23,976 nucleotides of DNA, taken from positions 1 through 23,976 of the forward strand of contig JAUXBQ010000005.1 in assembly GCA_030619365.1 (NCBI GenBank). Reading direction: 5' to 3'. Below, piece by piece: positions 1 through 6,933 of the stretch; position 1 is the first letter of the stretch; every line of letters begins with the position of its first letter. The notes below the pieces were generated by a model that was not told where the DNA came from, made no database searches, and worked only from the letters and a program-made list of their open reading frames with translations. The DNA is from a candidate division FCPU426 bacterium. GTDB taxonomy: Bacteria > Oederibacteriota > JAAXVQ01 > JAUVAV01. The position numbers and the translations under genes were made by a program.

Positions 1-106
1 CGCGCACGGTATGGCGCACGGACAAGGCTTTCGCGATTTCGTGAAAATGGGTCTGGGCCCCGCCCGTGGAAGGCGGATAAGCGGTCAGGCAATAAAGCAG
101 GTTCAT
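1..106 (-). CDS. Glycosyltransferase family 4 (GT-B), N-terminal fragment, runs off the left edge
   Basis: Only the first 35 codons are in the window. The translation begins MNLLYCLTAYPPSTGGAQTH and continues with FHEIAKALS and a basic RHTVR stretch. The pattern of a short hydrophobic strand, then YPPSTGGAQTH and an amphipathic helix, is typical of the donor-independent N-terminal Rossmann domain of GT4 (GT-B fold) hexosyltransferases, where the GG loop lies near the acceptor site. The ATG at 106-104 overlaps the TGA of the upstream GT2 gene (ATGA), and a GGAG lies five bases before the start, so this is the next gene of the same operon. It probably adds one sugar of the surface polysaccharide repeat unit at the cytoplasmic membrane. 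The donor cannot be told, and the family call rests on few residues. Confidence 0.7.
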   Translation of the reverse strand, partial: MNLLYCLTAYPPSTGGAQTHFHEIAKALSVRHTVR

Positions 107-1053
107 GGGCGCTCCGGCGCGGGAGCGGATTGGCGCTCGAATCCGGCGTGGAAGAGTCCCTGCCACAGGCCTTTCAGCACGCCCCTGGCTTTCTGCGGCC
201 GGCCGCGTAATATCTGGAGCAGCATGAGGACCGCGCGGGAGGAAACAACCAGAGCGATTCCCAGCGCCTTTTGCCACCAGCGGCCGTGCTTGCGCAGGAG
301 CCAGAGCCGGTTGCGGGTCATAAGAAACCATTTGAGCGGGCTGACCGTGCCGGGCATGTTCTGGTCCGCGTTGGCCTGAAACGCCGCGGCGTGCCGGTGA
401 ATCACTACGGCCTCGGGCACCAGCAGCAATTTCCAACCGCCCTGCTGCAGACGCAAGGAAAGGTCGGCGTCCTCATAATAGGCCCCGAAGCCCTCGTCGT
501 ACAAACCGACCTGGTGAAGTGCGCGCGCCCGGTACAGCGGGCAGCAGCCGTTGAGAAAGGTCATCTCGCGTGGAAGAGTGAGGATTGGCGGTTTTTCCGG
601 TTTCAGTTCACCCGGGTGGCTGGGGCGCAGCGTGGCCCGGGTAAAATATCCGCCGTTGAAATAAATGTGCCCGGCCGGATTATGGAAATATATTTTAGGC
701 GCCGCGCCGCCCACCTCGGGCCGGGCCTCGAGCGCCAGCAGCATTTTTTCCAGGCTCTGCTCGCGCAGCAGGGTGTCATTGCTGGGTGTGAGGATATACT
801 CGGCGCCACTGTCCAGGGCCCGGCGCAGGCCCAGGTTCATGCCGCCCGCAAATCCGAGGTTAATGGCCTGATAAACGTATTCCACCCGGGGATACGCTTG
901 CCGGAGCGGCGCTTCCAGGCCATCCTGACTGCCGTTGTCCACCACCACGACTTTATCGGGCATCCGGCTTTGCCGGAACAGCGTTTCCAGGCAGGCCAGA
1001 GTGTCTTCCCGGCCGTTCCAACTGAGCACCACGGCCCACACGCTCTTGCTCAT
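103..1053 (-). CDS. Glycosyltransferase family 2, rhamnosyltransferase-like
   Basis: This 316-residue GT-A enzyme probably transfers a sugar from a nucleotide donor onto the growing lipid-linked repeat unit. It opens with a strand and loop WAVVLSWNGREDTLACLE, then VVVVDNGSQDG (about 35-45), NLGFAGGMNLG (65-75), SND (91-93) in the DxD metal and nucleotide position, and YEDADL (193-198), which contains the likely catalytic acid. This layout is that of WbbL/RfbN-like rhamnosyltransferases in family GT2. A hydrophobic stretch near residues 265-285 suggests membrane association. The frame is open upstream inside the flippase gene, but homology begins at the ATG at 1053, which overlaps the flippase stop as ATGA. 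The stop overlaps the next gene the same way. The donor is uncertain; several 6-deoxysugars are made by this operon. Confidence 0.85.
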   Translation of the reverse strand: MSKSVWAVVLSWNGREDTLACLETLFRQSRMPDKVVVVDNGSQDGLEAPLRQAYPRVEYVYQAINLGFAGGMNLGLRRALDSGAEYILTPSNDTLLREQSLEKMLLALEARPEVGGAAPKIYFHNPAGHIYFNGGYFTRATLRPSHPGELKPEKPPILTLPREMTFLNGCCPLYRARALHQVGLYDEGFGAYYEDADLSLRLQQGGWKLLLVPEAVVIHRHAAAFQANADQNMPGTVSPLKWFLMTRNRLWLLRKHGRWWQKALGIALVVSSRAVLMLLQILRGRPQKARGVLKGLWQGLFHAGFERQSAPAPERP

Positions 1054-2513
1054 TGGATTGCTCCACTCGGCTTGAAATGGTTGGGCAGCCAGCCCCGGCC
1101 GGCCCAACGGTCCAGGACCCATACACTCCCCAGGTAAAAACATCCGCCCAGCATGATCTTGGGCAGCAGCCAGCCCCAGCCCTGGCCGGGCAGCGCGCGC
1201 ACTACGATGGCCATGACCAGGCCAAGCAGGATATATCCTGCCACATGCTTGACGCTCGGGAATAGCTGGTAACGAGTCATGATCAGTCCCCAGGACAATC
1301 CCCAACTCACCAGGGTGGCCAGGCACAGCGATAGGGCCGCGCCCTGAATACCCAGGCGCGGAATAAGCAGCAGGTTGCCTGCCAGATTAACTCCCAATGT
1401 ACACCCAACGATAAACACAATCAAGTAGGGTTGGTCCTTGGCCATGAAGAGTCCGCCTGAATTCAAGTGGCAGCCCAGCATCAGGGAATAAGCCGCAAAG
1501 TAAGCGAAGAGCGGTTCGGAAGCCGCGTACCGTGCGCCCAGCACGTTTCCGATCAAATCCGGCGCAAGTGCGGCCAGACCCAAGGCCAGGGGCACGGCGA
1601 TCATGGTCATGACATTGGTGGACAGCCGGTATTCGTGGGCCAGCCCGGCCGTGTCTTTGCGGCTCACGGCCGCCACGAAACGCGGATAGACCAGCACGGC
1701 CAGGAATGACGGCAGCAGGTACACCACTCCGAAAAACGCCAGCGCGCCCGCATAATACCCGGCCTGCTCGGCCGAGGTCAGCCAGCGGACCAGGATGACG
1801 TCCAGGCGCTGGTGCAGGGTTTCCAGCACGGACAGCACGATCATCCATTTGCCGAACGCGATAATCTTTCCGTAAAAATGCGCCTCGGGAACGGCCGCGG
1901 CGTGGGCCAGGTCCTGCCCCAGCCGCCAGCCCGGAATCAGGCCCAGCAGCAGAGGCGCTGTAAGAAATACCACGTATAAAGAGCCGGTGGAAATCCAGCC
2001 GCCCACGGCCAAGCCCAGAATGATGGCCAGGCGCAGGGTATTGAACGACAGTACCAGGTTATAGGCCGTATAATTTTCCTCGGTCTGCGCCACGGCGGAC
2101 AGAAATTGGCTGAAACTGATAATAAATCCGGTGAGCAGGCCCAGGCTGATTTCCCAACGCAGGCTTCCGCCCCAGATCTGGCTAAGCCCAAAGGCCACGG
2201 CGAGCACACCAGCGCCTATCAGTATTTTCAGGCGCAGCACCGCGGCGTAGTAGCCGAGTTTGTGCCGGAGTTCGCCCCGGGCCTGGTGGAAGGCCGAATA
2301 GCGCAACAGGGTGCGCGTCAACCCGAAATCGAACAGGATGGTGGAAACAATGGCCGTGGACACAAAGAAGAAAAAATCGCCGAACGCGCGTGGTCCCACC
2401 CAGCGGGCGACCAGCAGGTTGATGAGAAACGCACTGGCGGAATTGACCAACAGAAAAAAAGCGACCTGCCAAAAACGTTTCAAAAATACTTGGGCGCTGG
2501 TGGAATGGTTCAT
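1050..2513 (-). CDS. Wzx-like O-antigen/polysaccharide flippase
   Basis: This 487-residue protein is strongly hydrophobic along its whole length, with about 12-14 predicted membrane segments. It starts FLKRFWQVAFFLLVNSASAF, a typical beginning for polysaccharide transport (PST/Wzx) members of the MOP flippase superfamily. ARWVGPRAFGDFFFFVS follows, matching the common 'R.LG...G.Y' region of these proteins. Wzx proteins move undecaprenyl-diphosphate-linked repeat units from the inner to the outer leaflet of the cytoplasmic membrane. The ATG lies four bases after the TGA of the upstream reductase, and the stop overlaps the GT2 start, so translation is probably coupled. Wzx sequences diverge quickly, so the family is firm but the transported glycan is unknown. 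No Wzy polymerase or Wzz regulator is seen in the window. Confidence 0.85.
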   Translation of the reverse strand: MNHSTSAQVFLKRFWQVAFFLLVNSASAFLINLLVARWVGPRAFGDFFFFVSTAIVSTILFDFGLTRTLLRYSAFHQARGELRHKLGYYAAVLRLKILIGAGVLAVAFGLSQIWGGSLRWEISLGLLTGFIISFSQFLSAVAQTEENYTAYNLVLSFNTLRLAIILGLAVGGWISTGSLYVVFLTAPLLLGLIPGWRLGQDLAHAAAVPEAHFYGKIIAFGKWMIVLSVLETLHQRLDVILVRWLTSAEQAGYYAGALAFFGVVYLLPSFLAVLVYPRFVAAVSRKDTAGLAHEYRLSTNVMTMIAVPLALGLAALAPDLIGNVLGARYAASEPLFAYFAAYSLMLGCHLNSGGLFMAKDQPYLIVFIVGCTLGVNLAGNLLLIPRLGIQGAALSLCLATLVSWGLSWGLIMTRYQLFPSVKHVAGYILLGLVMAIVVRALPGQGWGWLLPKIMLGGCFYLGSVWVLDRWAGRGWLPNHFKPSGAIQ

Positions 2514-2517
2514 GGCC

Positions 2518-3465
2518 TCAGGCCAGGCGCGCGCGCCAGTCGTTCATCACGGCCTGGAGCGTTTGGGCCAGCAATATCCGGGGCTGCCAGCCCGTGTGCT
2601 TCCTGATCTTGGCGATGGAGGCGACCTTGCGGATTTTTTCCAGTCGGGTCTTGTGCGGCAGGGTATGGATGCTTATCTTCACAGAGGTGAGCTTGAGCAG
2701 GCCGTCGAGCAGGTCGCGCACCCGGATGTCGCGGCCCGTCCCGATGTTGTATACTTCCCCCAGCCGGCCGCGGCGCAGCAGCGCCCAGTAGGCAGCCACC
2801 ACGTCCCGCACGTCCGAAAAGTCCCGAACCACGTCCAGATTACCCACCTCCATCAGAGGGACACGGCGCCCCAGCTCGATGGAGACGATCTGCGAGGCAA
2901 AATCCGTGGCCACGAATCCCAGCGCCTGGCGGGGGCCGATATGATTAAAGGGACGCACCCGGATAACCGGCAGTCCGTAGTTTTTAAAATAAGCCGCGGC
3001 CGTCAGGTCCTGGCAAACCTTGGAAACCGCGTAAGGGCTGTCCGGGGGGAGCGGCTGACTCTCCGTGATGCGCCGGATGTGATGGTCAACGCCTCCGTAT
3101 TCATCGGCGCTCCCCACCACCAGTATCCGCTTGGTACCCTTCTGCGCGCGGGCCGCTTCCAGCACGTTCAGGTTGCCCAGCACGTTTACGCGTAAAGCCG
3201 CTTCCGGGTCCCGGCGCGACAGGCTGGGACTGCTCCAGCCGGCCAGGTGAAAAATCCAGTCCGGCCGCAGTTGACCCACTAAACGCTTGGTCGCCTCGTG
3301 GTCCGTGATATCGAGGCGGTGCACCCGGGCCCTCCGGGCCTGGCCGAGGTTGTGCAGGTCGGCCGTGGGAAAAGCGGTACCGTGCACCTCGGCTTTTTTG
3401 GCCAAGGCGAATTCAGCCAAGTGGCTGCCCACGAAACCTTCCATGCCCGTGATCAGAATGCGCAT
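2518..3465 (-). CDS. rmd: GDP-6-deoxy-D-lyxo-4-hexulose reductase-like SDR (Rmd-like)
   Basis: This 315-residue extended short-chain dehydrogenase/reductase has a Rossmann glycine motif TGMEGFVG (6-13), the SADEYG segment in the catalytic Ser position (119-124) and Tyr145-x3-Lys149 in SPYAVSK. RPFNHIGP followed by a GNLDVVRDFSDVRD segment closely resembles Rmd, which reduces GDP-4-keto-6-deoxy-D-mannose to GDP-D-rhamnose. A Gmd that makes this substrate is encoded in the same operon, which supports the call. Rmd and Gmd are homologous, but the short QDG-lacking N-terminus here argues against a second dehydratase. The gene starts five bases after the rfbH stop with an AAGG upstream and ends four bases before the flippase start. 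A different 4-ketosugar substrate, including a CDP-sugar, cannot be ruled out. Confidence 0.65.
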   Translation of the reverse strand: MRILITGMEGFVGSHLAEFALAKKAEVHGTAFPTADLHNLGQARRARVHRLDITDHEATKRLVGQLRPDWIFHLAGWSSPSLSRRDPEAALRVNVLGNLNVLEAARAQKGTKRILVVGSADEYGGVDHHIRRITESQPLPPDSPYAVSKVCQDLTAAAYFKNYGLPVIRVRPFNHIGPRQALGFVATDFASQIVSIELGRRVPLMEVGNLDVVRDFSDVRDVVAAYWALLRRGRLGEVYNIGTGRDIRVRDLLDGLLKLTSVKISIHTLPHKTRLEKIRKVASIAKIRKHTGWQPRILLAQTLQAVMNDWRARLA

Positions 3466-3470
3466 GCGTC

Positions 3471-4829
3471 TTAAGCCTTTGTTTTAAAGAATTCCGCGAA
3501 GGCCGCGGCCAGGTATTGCAGATGAGCGGTTTTCAGGCCGGGATAGAGGCCGATGAAAAACGCCCGGCGCATGATCGCGTCGGCTGTCGTAAGCCCCCCG
3601 TGCGTCCGGTAGTGGGCAAAGCGGTAGGCGGGCTGGCGCAGGATGTTGCCCGCGAACAGCAGGCGCGTCTCGATGCCCCGCGCTTCCAGCCACGTCACGA
3701 GCTCCTTGCGTGTGAACCCGGCCCCTTCGCGCACGCTGATGGGATAGGCAAACCAGGCCGGGTCGGATTCCCGGGCCGGTTTCGGCAACAACAGCCACTT
3801 TTCGAAACCGGACAGGGCCCGGTTTAAAAACTCGTAATTTTTCCGCCGGACCTGGTTGAAACGCGGCACTTTCTTGATCTGGGCCAGTCCCAGCGCGGCC
3901 TGGATGTCCGTGGGCTTTAAATTGTACCCGATGCGGGTATATACGTACCGGTGATCATAGCCTTCCGGCACGCCATCGATTTTATATTCTAACCGATGCC
4001 CGCAGGCGCCCTCCGCGCCTGTGTCGCCCACGCACCAGCAATCGCGCCCCCAATCACGCAGGCTGCGCACGATTTTGGCCAATTGATCGTCCTGGGTGGC
4101 CACGGCCCCGCCTTCTCCCATGGTCATGTGGTGAGCGGGATAAAAGCTGAAGGTGGAGAGCGTGCCGAAGGTTCCGGTCAATTGTTGCTGAAAGCGCGAA
4201 CCTAGCGCGTCGCAGTTATCCTCAATCACGAACAGCTGGTAGCGCTCGGCCAGGCGCATGATCCTGTCCATCTCGCAGGGATTGCCCAGCGTATGAGGGA
4301 TCATGATGGCGCGGGTTTTCTGCGTCAGCGCGCCTTCCAGCCGGTCGACGTCGATATTGTAATCGGCCAGGCGCGAATCGATAAACACCGGCACGAGCTG
4401 GTATTGCAGCAGCGGCGCCAGGGTGGTGGGAAAAGTGGCGGCCGGGGTAAGGACCTCGTCACCCGGTTTCAAGCCGTTGCTGACCTCGGCGGCGCACAGC
4501 GCGCCCACGGCCAGTAGATTGGCCGAAGATCCCGAGTTGACCAGGATGACATGTTTCATACCCAAAAAAGCGGCCAGCTCTTTTTCCAATTGCCGGCCAT
4601 GGGGTCCGAGTGTCACCCAGGAATCCAGCACGGCATTGGTCATGGCCGTGAGTTCCTTGTCGTCGAAAACCCGCCCGCCGTAGTGCACCCGGTCCCGGCC
4701 CGGCCGGAAGGGTCTGGCCCGTTTTTGCAGGGCGGCGTATTTTCTGACTTCAGCCAGTATTTTTTCCCGCTGCCGTTGCAGGCTTTTTTCCGTATTCGCC
4801 GCGGCTGGCCGGGGCTTGCGTTTTGGCAT
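3471..4829 (-). CDS. rfbH: CDP-4-dehydro-6-deoxyglucose 3-dehydratase (E1)
   Basis: This 452-residue DegT/DnrJ/EryC1/StrS-fold enzyme removes the C3 hydroxyl of CDP-4-keto-6-deoxyglucose on the way to 3,6-dideoxyhexoses, using PMP and a [2Fe-2S] cluster. NSGSSANLLA (98-107), HTLGNP (179-184), EDNCDALG (203-210) and the C-terminal LLFAGNILRQPAY region are hallmarks of RfbH. The usual PLP lysine is replaced by histidine in FYPAHHMTMGEGG (His233, next to His234), which separates E1 enzymes from aminotransferases. Cys206, Cys264, Cys266 and Cys276 match the E1 cluster ligands. It is slightly longer than typical RfbH (about 437) because of a Lys/Arg-rich N-terminal tail. An AAGGAG lies ten bases before the ATG. 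The NADH-dependent reductase partner (E3) is not in the window. Confidence 0.9.
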   Translation of the reverse strand: MPKRKPRPAAANTEKSLQRQREKILAEVRKYAALQKRARPFRPGRDRVHYGGRVFDDKELTAMTNAVLDSWVTLGPHGRQLEKELAAFLGMKHVILVNSGSSANLLAVGALCAAEVSNGLKPGDEVLTPAATFPTTLAPLLQYQLVPVFIDSRLADYNIDVDRLEGALTQKTRAIMIPHTLGNPCEMDRIMRLAERYQLFVIEDNCDALGSRFQQQLTGTFGTLSTFSFYPAHHMTMGEGGAVATQDDQLAKIVRSLRDWGRDCWCVGDTGAEGACGHRLEYKIDGVPEGYDHRYVYTRIGYNLKPTDIQAALGLAQIKKVPRFNQVRRKNYEFLNRALSGFEKWLLLPKPARESDPAWFAYPISVREGAGFTRKELVTWLEARGIETRLLFAGNILRQPAYRFAHYRTHGGLTTADAIMRRAFFIGLYPGLKTAHLQYLAAAFAEFFKTKA

Positions 4830-4844
4830 GAAACCCGCTCCTTC

Positions 4845-5942
4845 TTAAAGTAGAGACGCACGATTGTGCGTCTCTACTTCCGTGGCCTGTTCCCCGCTGT
4901 CCGTCCCCTGGCCGTTGCCGCCCTCCGCGTGCTCGGACCGCTGGTAGGCTTTAACCATGGACACGTTCAATTGCAGGGCGAAAATCCATCCCACCACCAG
5001 GGTCAGCAGGTATTGCAGCATGTGAAACAGAAAGCCCAACCCTAAGGCCACTTCCTTTTCAATACCGAACGGCTTTAGCGCCAGAATGACCATGAATTCA
5101 AAAACCCCCAGGCCGCCCGGAGAGGAAGGCAGCATCAGCCCGAAATTCAGGACCACGATCAGGAATATGGCCGCTAGAAAACTCAAATCCAGCCCCATGG
5201 CCTGGAAACAAATATAAACCACACTAATCCAGATCAGCCAGTTTCCCAGGGCCAGCAGTACTACGCGCAACAATTGGCCGGTGTCTTCCAGCAGTTTCAA
5301 ACCCTGCAGAAATTTTTCGAACTGGACGTGGATCCACTTGCCCATATTCCCGGGCAGCTTGAGCAGCGGTTTCTCAATCCACTCCACCAAATGACCGCCG
5401 TATTTATAATTGAGCAGGATCACCAAGGCGAAGACCACCGCGATGCCGGCCAGGATCAGACCCGAGAGCTTGAGCCAGTGCTCAAAAGGCACGAGAAACA
5501 GCATGAGCAGGAAATAAGACAGCAGGGCGAAAAGATCAAGCCCGCGCTCAATCACCACGGTAGCCAGCGAGGTGCTCACCGGCAGGTTTTCCTTGCGGCT
5601 CAGGAGCCAGGCCCGGATGACCTCGCCCAGGCGCAGCGGCAGAATGTTGTTGGCGAAATATCCCAGGGTGATAATGCGGAACAAATTCCACAACCGTACG
5701 GGATATTTTCGGAGCAATTGCTTCCACAGCACGCCGCGCAGGAAATAGGTGATGAAAATCAACACACCACCCGGCACGAGCCAAACCCATTGCACGCGCA
5801 GGAAGATTTGCCCCAATTTACCGAAATCCACGTTGTACAGGGCCAGCCCGATAAACACCAAGCTAATGAGAAACCCGATGATCATTTTGCCGATATGGCG
5901 CCGGGGCTTTTTCTCCGGCGTATTTGCGGTCAAGTCGGTCAT
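4845..5942 (-). CDS. UPF0104 / lysylphosphatidylglycerol-synthase-TM-like membrane protein
   Basis: This 365-residue integral membrane protein has about eight hydrophobic segments. It carries NNILPLRLGEVIRAWLL near residue 100 and PSSPGGLGVFEFMV near residue 270, the signatures of the UPF0104 (LPG_synthase_TM, AglD-like) family. Members have been linked to lipid or polyprenyl-phosphate handling, but the biochemical role of the stand-alone form is unsettled. The start overlaps the stop of the RmlD-like gene as ATGA, with AAGGAGG further upstream. The last ten residues (VETHNRASLL) are encoded by a 14-bp perfect palindrome of repeat type, so the C-terminus looks like a later addition by repeat insertion. 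The charged, poorly structured tail before it (EHAEGGNGQGTDSGEQ) is also unlike a membrane domain. In this operon it may help deliver lipid-linked sugars. Confidence 0.8.
   Translation of the reverse strand: MTDLTANTPEKKPRRHIGKMIIGFLISLVFIGLALYNVDFGKLGQIFLRVQWVWLVPGGVLIFITYFLRGVLWKQLLRKYPVRLWNLFRIITLGYFANNILPLRLGEVIRAWLLSRKENLPVSTSLATVVIERGLDLFALLSYFLLMLFLVPFEHWLKLSGLILAGIAVVFALVILLNYKYGGHLVEWIEKPLLKLPGNMGKWIHVQFEKFLQGLKLLEDTGQLLRVVLLALGNWLIWISVVYICFQAMGLDLSFLAAIFLIVVLNFGLMLPSSPGGLGVFEFMVILALKPFGIEKEVALGLGFLFHMLQYLLTLVVGWIFALQLNVSMVKAYQRSEHAEGGNGQGTDSGEQATEVETHNRASLL
4848..4879. repeat. 14-bp perfect palindrome (GTAGAGACG-type repeat) at a gene 3' end
   Basis: Arms AAGTAGAGACGCAC (4848-4861) and GTGCGTCTCTACTT (4866-4879) are perfect reverse complements around a GATT loop. 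The minus strand reads it in frame as the last codons of the UPF0104 gene, and the TAA stop (4845-4847) follows at once. There is no T-tract, so a simple Rho-independent terminator is unlikely. It resembles dispersed GTAGAGACG...CGTCTCTAC palindromes that occur in many bacterial genomes. Whether this genome has further copies is not visible here. Confidence 0.85.
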
Positions 5943-6823
5943 GAGGCCGGTTGCGCCTCCTTCATTTGAGTTAGGGTGAAATCCAGGGCTTGTTCCAAAT
6001 CCCAGAGCGGATGTTTTTTAAGCAATGCCTGGGCTTTTTCGGTTTTAAGACCTCCGCACAGCGGCCGGGGCGCTTTTTGCTTCAGGTCGCTGGTGGCAAT
6101 GGACTGCACCACGCCGGGAGCATACCCCAGCTTCTCTAGTATTTTTCGGGCAAAGTCGTCGCGCCCCAGGCGGGTGGTACCCACCAGGTTGAATATTCCC
6201 CTGGCGTCTTGCTCAATGAGTTCACCCAGCGCTTGGGCCAAATTCAGGGCCTGGGTCGGATTACCCACTTGGTCGCCCGGTACCCGGATAGGTTCGCCCT
6301 TTTGGGCGCGCCCCAGCACTTGCATGAAAAAATTCACCGAACTTGGCAAATAAGCATAGACCACCGTGGTACGCACGATCAGGTGTCGCTCGACCAATTC
6401 GGACACGGTTTTCTCGCCGGCCAATTTGGTTTTCCCGTATACGGATTTCGGATTGACCGGGTCGTCTTCGGCATAAGGACCGGCCTGGCCGTCAAACACG
6501 TACTCGGAAGAGAAAAACGCCAGCCCGGCTCCCAGGCGCTGACAGGCCCGGGCCACGTGCTCTGGCCCCCGGACATTGATCTGTTCCGCGAGTTCGGGCT
6601 TTTCCTCGCACTGGTCCACGTGGGTTAAAGCCGCTGTAAGGATCACGTAATCGGGTTTCAGGGCGGATAGGGTTTCATCCACAGCCGCCGGGTCCCGGAT
6701 GTCCAGGGCCGGCCAGGAATCAACACCCAGCAAAGAGGTTCCGCTAACGTCGTGTTGTGCGCCCAGGTCGTGCGTCAGAAAATGTCCGACCTGCCCTTCC
6801 GCGCCGATAATGAGTATTTTCAT
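5939..6823 (-). CDS. RmlD-family NAD(P)-dependent 4-ketosugar nucleotide reductase
   Basis: This 294-residue protein of the RmlD substrate-binding family is the usual length for dTDP-4-dehydrorhamnose reductase (about 290-300). It has the Rossmann motif IGAEGQVG (6-13), TAALTHVDQCEEKPELA (63-79), SSEYVFDG (105-112) containing the catalytic Ser region, and Tyr129-x3-Lys133 in SVYGKTK. RmlD enzymes reduce the C4 ketone in the last step of dTDP-L-rhamnose synthesis. RmlA and RmlB are in this operon but the RmlC epimerase is not. The gene sits between the CDP-sugar genes, so it may instead reduce a CDP-4-keto-3,6-dideoxyhexose. No symbol is given because the substrate is open. GGGAG precedes the ATG, and the hairpin repeat array begins about 15 bases upstream. 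The stop overlaps the UPF0104 start. Confidence 0.8.
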   Translation of the reverse strand: MKILIIGAEGQVGHFLTHDLGAQHDVSGTSLLGVDSWPALDIRDPAAVDETLSALKPDYVILTAALTHVDQCEEKPELAEQINVRGPEHVARACQRLGAGLAFFSSEYVFDGQAGPYAEDDPVNPKSVYGKTKLAGEKTVSELVERHLIVRTTVVYAYLPSSVNFFMQVLGRAQKGEPIRVPGDQVGNPTQALNLAQALGELIEQDARGIFNLVGTTRLGRDDFARKILEKLGYAPGVVQSIATSDLKQKAPRPLCGGLKTEKAQALLKKHPLWDLEQALDFTLTQMKEAQPAS

Positions 6824-6838
6824 GATTTCTCCCTGACT

Positions 6839-6933
6839 AGGGCGATCACAAGGATCGCCCCTACATGCGATCGGGCGATTACAGGGAATCGCCCCTACCT
6901 CATAACCAGGGCGATCGCCAGGATCGCCCCTAC
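6839..6933. repeat. Array of three tandem palindromic GGGCGAT...CGCCCCTAC hairpin repeats
   Basis: Three 26-bp units occupy almost the whole gap between two genes: 6839-6864, 6873-6898 and 6908-6933, with spacers of 8-9 bases. Each is an 8-bp stem (GGGCGAT plus C or T, then its complement) around a 5-6 base loop, followed on the plus strand by CTAC. Copies 1 and 3 pair GGGCGATC with GATCGCCC; copy 2 pairs GGGCGATT with AATCGCCC, a compensatory change. The third unit's GTAG supplies the TAG stop of the upstream SDR gene. This is a REP-like element. It might stabilise the upstream mRNA end or dampen downstream expression. Confidence 0.85.

Noticed and set aside
3471..4829. GDP-4-keto-6-deoxymannose 3-dehydratase (ColD) or a plain sugar aminotransferase
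   Set aside because: The four cluster cysteines and RfbH-type length exclude ColD, which lacks the cluster. His in the PLP-lysine position excludes an ordinary aminotransferase.
4848..4879. Rho-independent terminator after the UPF0104 gene
   Set aside because: The stem is strong but no T-tract follows on either strand and rfbH starts 15 bases after the stop; a repeat is the better reading.
6839..6933. Tandem hairpins as a CRISPR array
   Set aside because: Spacers are only 8-9 bases, there are three units, and no cas gene is near. The units are REP-like.
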